Shown in pieces: positions 40,663 through 42,960 of a DNA stretch of 42,960 bases (its first letter is position 1; every line of letters begins with the position of its first letter). A model generated the notes under the pieces. The model worked only from the letters and a program-made list of their open reading frames with translations, ran no database searches and was not told where the DNA came from. Origin of the DNA: Bacteroides sp. (GTDB taxonomy: Bacteria > Bacillota > Clostridia > Oscillospirales > Ruminococcaceae); contig JAMPHV010000013.1 in the NCBI GenBank assembly GCA_023663265.1, forward strand, positions 1 through 42,960. The letters are read 5' to 3'. Both the position numbers and the translations under genes were made by a program.

Positions 40663-41106
40663 TCAGCCGGTTTTGCCGTCAAATCCCGTCATTAAGCCGC
40701 TCATATCGGTGCTGCAAATATCTCCGCCGATTATTTTCCCGCCTTTGGCAAGAACGTGAGCAAGGGCGTTTTCATAGCCGTCGAAATTCTTGACCTTGAA
40801 GGTGTATCTTATCACCGTATCGGTCCTGTATTTGGTAAGATCGTACCCCTGTTTGAGCTGTATGGCGTTGTACCGCTCGTATACCTCGGAAAATTCCTTT
40901 GGGATAATAATTTCGTCGCGGCTGTAATCCCTCTTGTCCAATTCCCAGCCGAAGCCTTCGAGAAACTCCGCCGCCGCCTCCGCCGAAACGGAGCCGAGCA
41001 CGCCCTTGAAATAGCCTACGGTAAGCTTGACCGCAAAAACAAGCGCGGTTATTATAACGACAAATACCGCGATCTGTCTGATTTTCATTCTGCCTTTTCT
41101 GCTCAT
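40663..41106 (-). CDS. DUF4830-like membrane-anchored protein
   Basis: I take ATG 41106 (MSRKGRMKIRQ) as start, or ATG 41088 six codons on; longer frames lack a ribosome site. The 147-aa protein has one N-terminal membrane segment (about 9-30) and an extracytoplasmic domain with IIIPKEFSEVYERYNAIQLK and a KIIGGDICS ending, the pattern of DUF4830 proteins of clostridia. Function is unknown. It is not a pseudogene as far as I can see. Confidence 0.7.
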   Translation of the reverse strand: MSRKGRMKIRQIAVFVVIITALVFAVKLTVGYFKGVLGSVSAEAAAEFLEGFGWELDKRDYSRDEIIIPKEFSEVYERYNAIQLKQGYDLTKYRTDTVIRYTFKVKNFDGYENALAHVLAKGGKIIGGDICSTDMSGLMTGFDGKTG

Positions 41107-41416
41107 ATTTTTATCCGACCTTTCCTTTTTTACAATGTATATGCGCGGCATAGAAAACATTACACAAAAAAGTAAAGTGAAAATTAACATAATTGCCAAA
41201 TTTTTTGCGGCAGGAGTCGCCAAAGGGGCGTTTTTACCCAATTTTTTGTGCAAGATGTCAACAAACTTCCCCCGTTTTTTGCTTGCTTTTGGTGTTGTTA
41301 GTTAAATTACATAAAGGTTTTGAATTTTTTTTAGTTAATTAGGTACTACCATTTTTTCGATTTTCTTGTTATTATATTAGCATAGTCTATTGCTATAAAT
41401 TTAGGAGGTCACATAA
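41107..41416. other. Intergenic region between DUF4830 gene and msmX
   Basis: No supported gene. On the minus strand TTGACA near 41256 could be a -35 for the DUF4830 gene, with a poor -10. On the plus strand the TATATT near 41373 may be a -10 for the ATPase gene, but no good -35 is seen. AGGAGGTCAC at 41402-41411 is the ribosome site of the next gene. Confidence 0.4.
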
Positions 41417-42562
41417 ATGGCAAGTTTATCACTCAGAGGCATTTACAAGCGTTACCCCGGCGGCGTTACCGCGGTATCCGATTTCACGATGAACATTAAG
41501 GACAAGGAATTTATTATTTTCGTCGGACCTTCCGGCTGCGGCAAATCCACCACACTTCGTATGATCGCCGGCTTGGAGGAAATCTCCGAGGGCGAGCTGT
41601 TTATCGGCGACAGATTAGTAAACGACGTTGCCCCCAAGGACAGAGATATTGCGATGGTGTTCCAGAGCTATGCGCTTTATCCTCATATGACGGTATTTGA
41701 AAATATGGCGTTCGGTCTTAAGCTCCGCAAGGTCCCCAAGGACGAGATCAAGAGATTGGTTGAGGAAGCCGCTAAGAGCCTTGACATCAGCCACCTCCTC
41801 GACAGAAAGCCCAAGGCTTTGTCCGGCGGTCAGAGACAGCGTGTTGCCCTCGGTCGTGCGATCGTTCGCGATCCTCAGGTATTCCTGCTTGACGAGCCCT
41901 TGTCAAACCTCGACGCTAAGCTCCGTGCACAGATGAGGACCGAGCTTTCCAAGCTTCATAAGAGACTGGGTACGACCTTTATCTACGTAACCCACGACCA
42001 GGTTGAGGCTATGACGATGGGCGACAGAATCGTTGTTATGAAGGACGGCTTCATTCAGCAGATCGACTCTCCTATCAATCTTTACGAAAATCCCTGCAAT
42101 AAGTTTGTTGCCGGCTTTATGGGATCTCCTCAGATGAACTTCATCGACGCCAAGCTCATTATGCAGAACGGCAAATACACCGTTGAATTCGGCTCCGAGG
42201 ATACCAAGAGCAGCAGAGGCAGAAAGTTCTATATCGAGCTCCCCAACAGCAAGACCGCAGAGTGCGAAGCTTTGCAGTACTATGTTGACAAGGAAGTTAC
42301 CTTGGGTATCCGTCCCGAGAACATTCATGAGGAGGAAATGTTCCTTTCCGCCGCTACAACAGGTATTATCGAGGCTAACGTTGACGTTACCGAAATGCTG
42401 GGCGCGCAGTCCTACCTGTATCTGACCTGCGAAGGCATCTCCTTGACGGCAAGCGTAAGCCCTCGCTGCACTGCTCGCCCTCAGGACGTTATCAAGCTTG
42501 CGCTTGATCCCAACAAGGTTCATTTGTTCGACGTAAACGACGAGCACGCTATCCTGTCATAA
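41417..42562 (+). CDS. msmX: Multi-sugar ABC transporter ATP-binding protein (MsmX/UgpC type)
   Basis: The 381-aa ATPase has Walker [11 protein letters not shown], the Q-loop [13 protein letters not shown], signature [14 protein letters not shown], Walker [13 protein letters not shown], the H-loop [13 protein letters not shown] and a C-terminal TOBE-like regulatory domain (about 240-375) typical of MalK/MsmX proteins that energise several sugar importers. No binding protein or permease is adjacent, which fits a shared ATPase. The ATG has a perfect AGGAGG eight bases upstream. The symbol denotes the family type. Confidence 0.92.
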   Translation: MASLSLRGIYKRYPGGVTAVSDFTMNIKDKEFIIFVGPSGCGKSTTLRMIAGLEEISEGELFIGDRLVNDVAPKDRDIAMVFQSYALYPHMTVFENMAFGLKLRKVPKDEIKRLVEEAAKSLDISHLLDRKPKALSGGQRQRVALGRAIVRDPQVFLLDEPLSNLDAKLRAQMRTELSKLHKRLGTTFIYVTHDQVEAMTMGDRIVVMKDGFIQQIDSPINLYENPCNKFVAGFMGSPQMNFIDAKLIMQNGKYTVEFGSEDTKSSRGRKFYIELPNSKTAECEALQYYVDKEVTLGIRPENIHEEEMFLSAATTGIIEANVDVTEMLGAQSYLYLTCEGISLTASVSPRCTARPQDVIKLALDPNKVHLFDVNDEHAILS

Positions 42563-42588
42563 ACGCAAATAATATAAGGCAGTTTAAA

Positions 42589-42632
42589 GGCTGCCGCCGA
42601 GACTTGTGTCGCAGGCGGCAGCCTTGTTGTTT
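42589..42632 (+). terminator. Rho-independent terminator after msmX
   Basis: GGCTGCCGCC (42589-42598) pairs with GGCGGCAGCC (42614-42623), followed by TTGTTGTTT. Confidence 0.85.
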
Positions 42633-42671
42633 AAAAAACAGTCTCCCCCGACCGAGAAATTTTTCGGAGAG

Positions 42672-42715
42672 TTTGGGGAAACTTAAAAAAATCGGCTATC
42701 TTAAGTTTCCCCAAA
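42672..42715. repeat. 15-bp perfect inverted repeat with 14-base loop
   Basis: TTTGGGGAAACTTAA (42672-42686) and its exact reverse complement (42701-42715) flank AAAAATCGGCTATC. No T-run follows on the plus strand. It lies just after the msmX terminator; it could be an operator or a structured RNA. Confidence 0.6.
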
Positions 42716-42960
42716 ATTCAAAGCAGAAAATGGAGAAATCATTATGACAAAAGTAAAAACGCATATATTAAAAATGAAATAAGCATTAAAAAAAGCAGAA
42801 TGAGCTTTAAATAAAGCTTAATAAATCATTATAAAACATCGGCAATTATAATTATATAGGTCTGCATTTTTAAAAAGCGGAAAACCGATTTATATTTTAA
42901 AGCAACTTTCAAAGCGAGGAAAAGGGGGAGGGTTGGGGAGAATAAGGAAGGGATTCTTAA
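42716..42960. other. Low-complexity AT-rich tail without a supported full gene
   Basis: The stretch is A-rich and ends in a purine-rich GGAAAAGGGGGAGGG segment. A 12-codon ORF (42744-42782, ATG with GGAG eight bases upstream) could be a leader peptide but is too short to support. Whatever starts beyond 42960 may use this region as its leader. Confidence 0.4.

Overview
The window looks like a chromosomal segment of a Clostridia-class Firmicute, probably a Ruminococcus-like gut or rumen bacterium. I base this on AAAGGAGG-type ribosome sites with frequent TTG/GTG starts, near-consensus sigma-A promoters with 17-bp spacers, CCA-encoded tRNA genes, single-operon arginine biosynthesis, bacterial glycogen genes and an MsmX-type sugar ATPase. 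The species assignment is inference; no search was run.

Two compositional blocks are visible. Positions 1 to about 10,750 are AT-rich and accessory: the tail of a degenerate metallophosphoesterase, a 5'-truncated tyrosine recombinase followed by an excisionase-like gene, a lone RES-domain protein, an XRE regulator with a tiny downstream ORF, and a six-gene cassette (5214-10511). The cassette encodes a lipobox-bearing WHH-type nuclease toxin, its probable immunity protein, a second lipoprotein, two different FtsX/MacB-type permeases and an ABC ATPase. The block ends at a tRNA-Ser(CGA) gene whose 5' half is repeated, as a 43-bp perfect direct repeat, 193 bp away, which looks like the footprint of an integration event. 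tRNA-Leu(GAG) follows.

From about 11,290 the sequence is GC-richer and core-like: a metallo-beta-lactamase-fold protein with an altered metal motif, two tandem TrkA/RCK proteins, glycogen phosphorylase (glgP), a GH13 alpha-glucan hydrolase, then an AT-rich methyltransferase with a G8 tract behind an XRE gene. A repeat-rich 160-bp spacer borders the methyltransferase.

The arginine operon argG-argH-(PfkB kinase)-argC-argJ-argB-argD-argF occupies 20,495-29,270 and is preceded by an ArgR-like operator array overlapping a strong promoter. It covers glutamate to arginine by the cyclic ArgJ route and has an unexplained sugar-kinase-family gene inside it. Next come the MoxR / DUF58 / membrane transglutaminase trio, recQ, an ArsC/Spx-like gene overlapping recQ, and glycogen synthase (glgA) with its own promoter and leader hairpin. 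On the opposite strand are a GNAT acetyltransferase, a cyclophilin, a second transglutaminase-like surface protein and a DUF4830 protein. The window closes with an MsmX/UgpC-type sugar ABC ATPase and a structured tail without a recognisable full gene.

The strongest candidate for a new system is the toxin-immunity-lipoprotein-permease-permease-ATPase cassette. It may be a nuclease toxin made as a lipoprotein next to a LolCDE/MacB-like (type VII) ABC machine. The gene order is seen; the joint function is a hypothesis.
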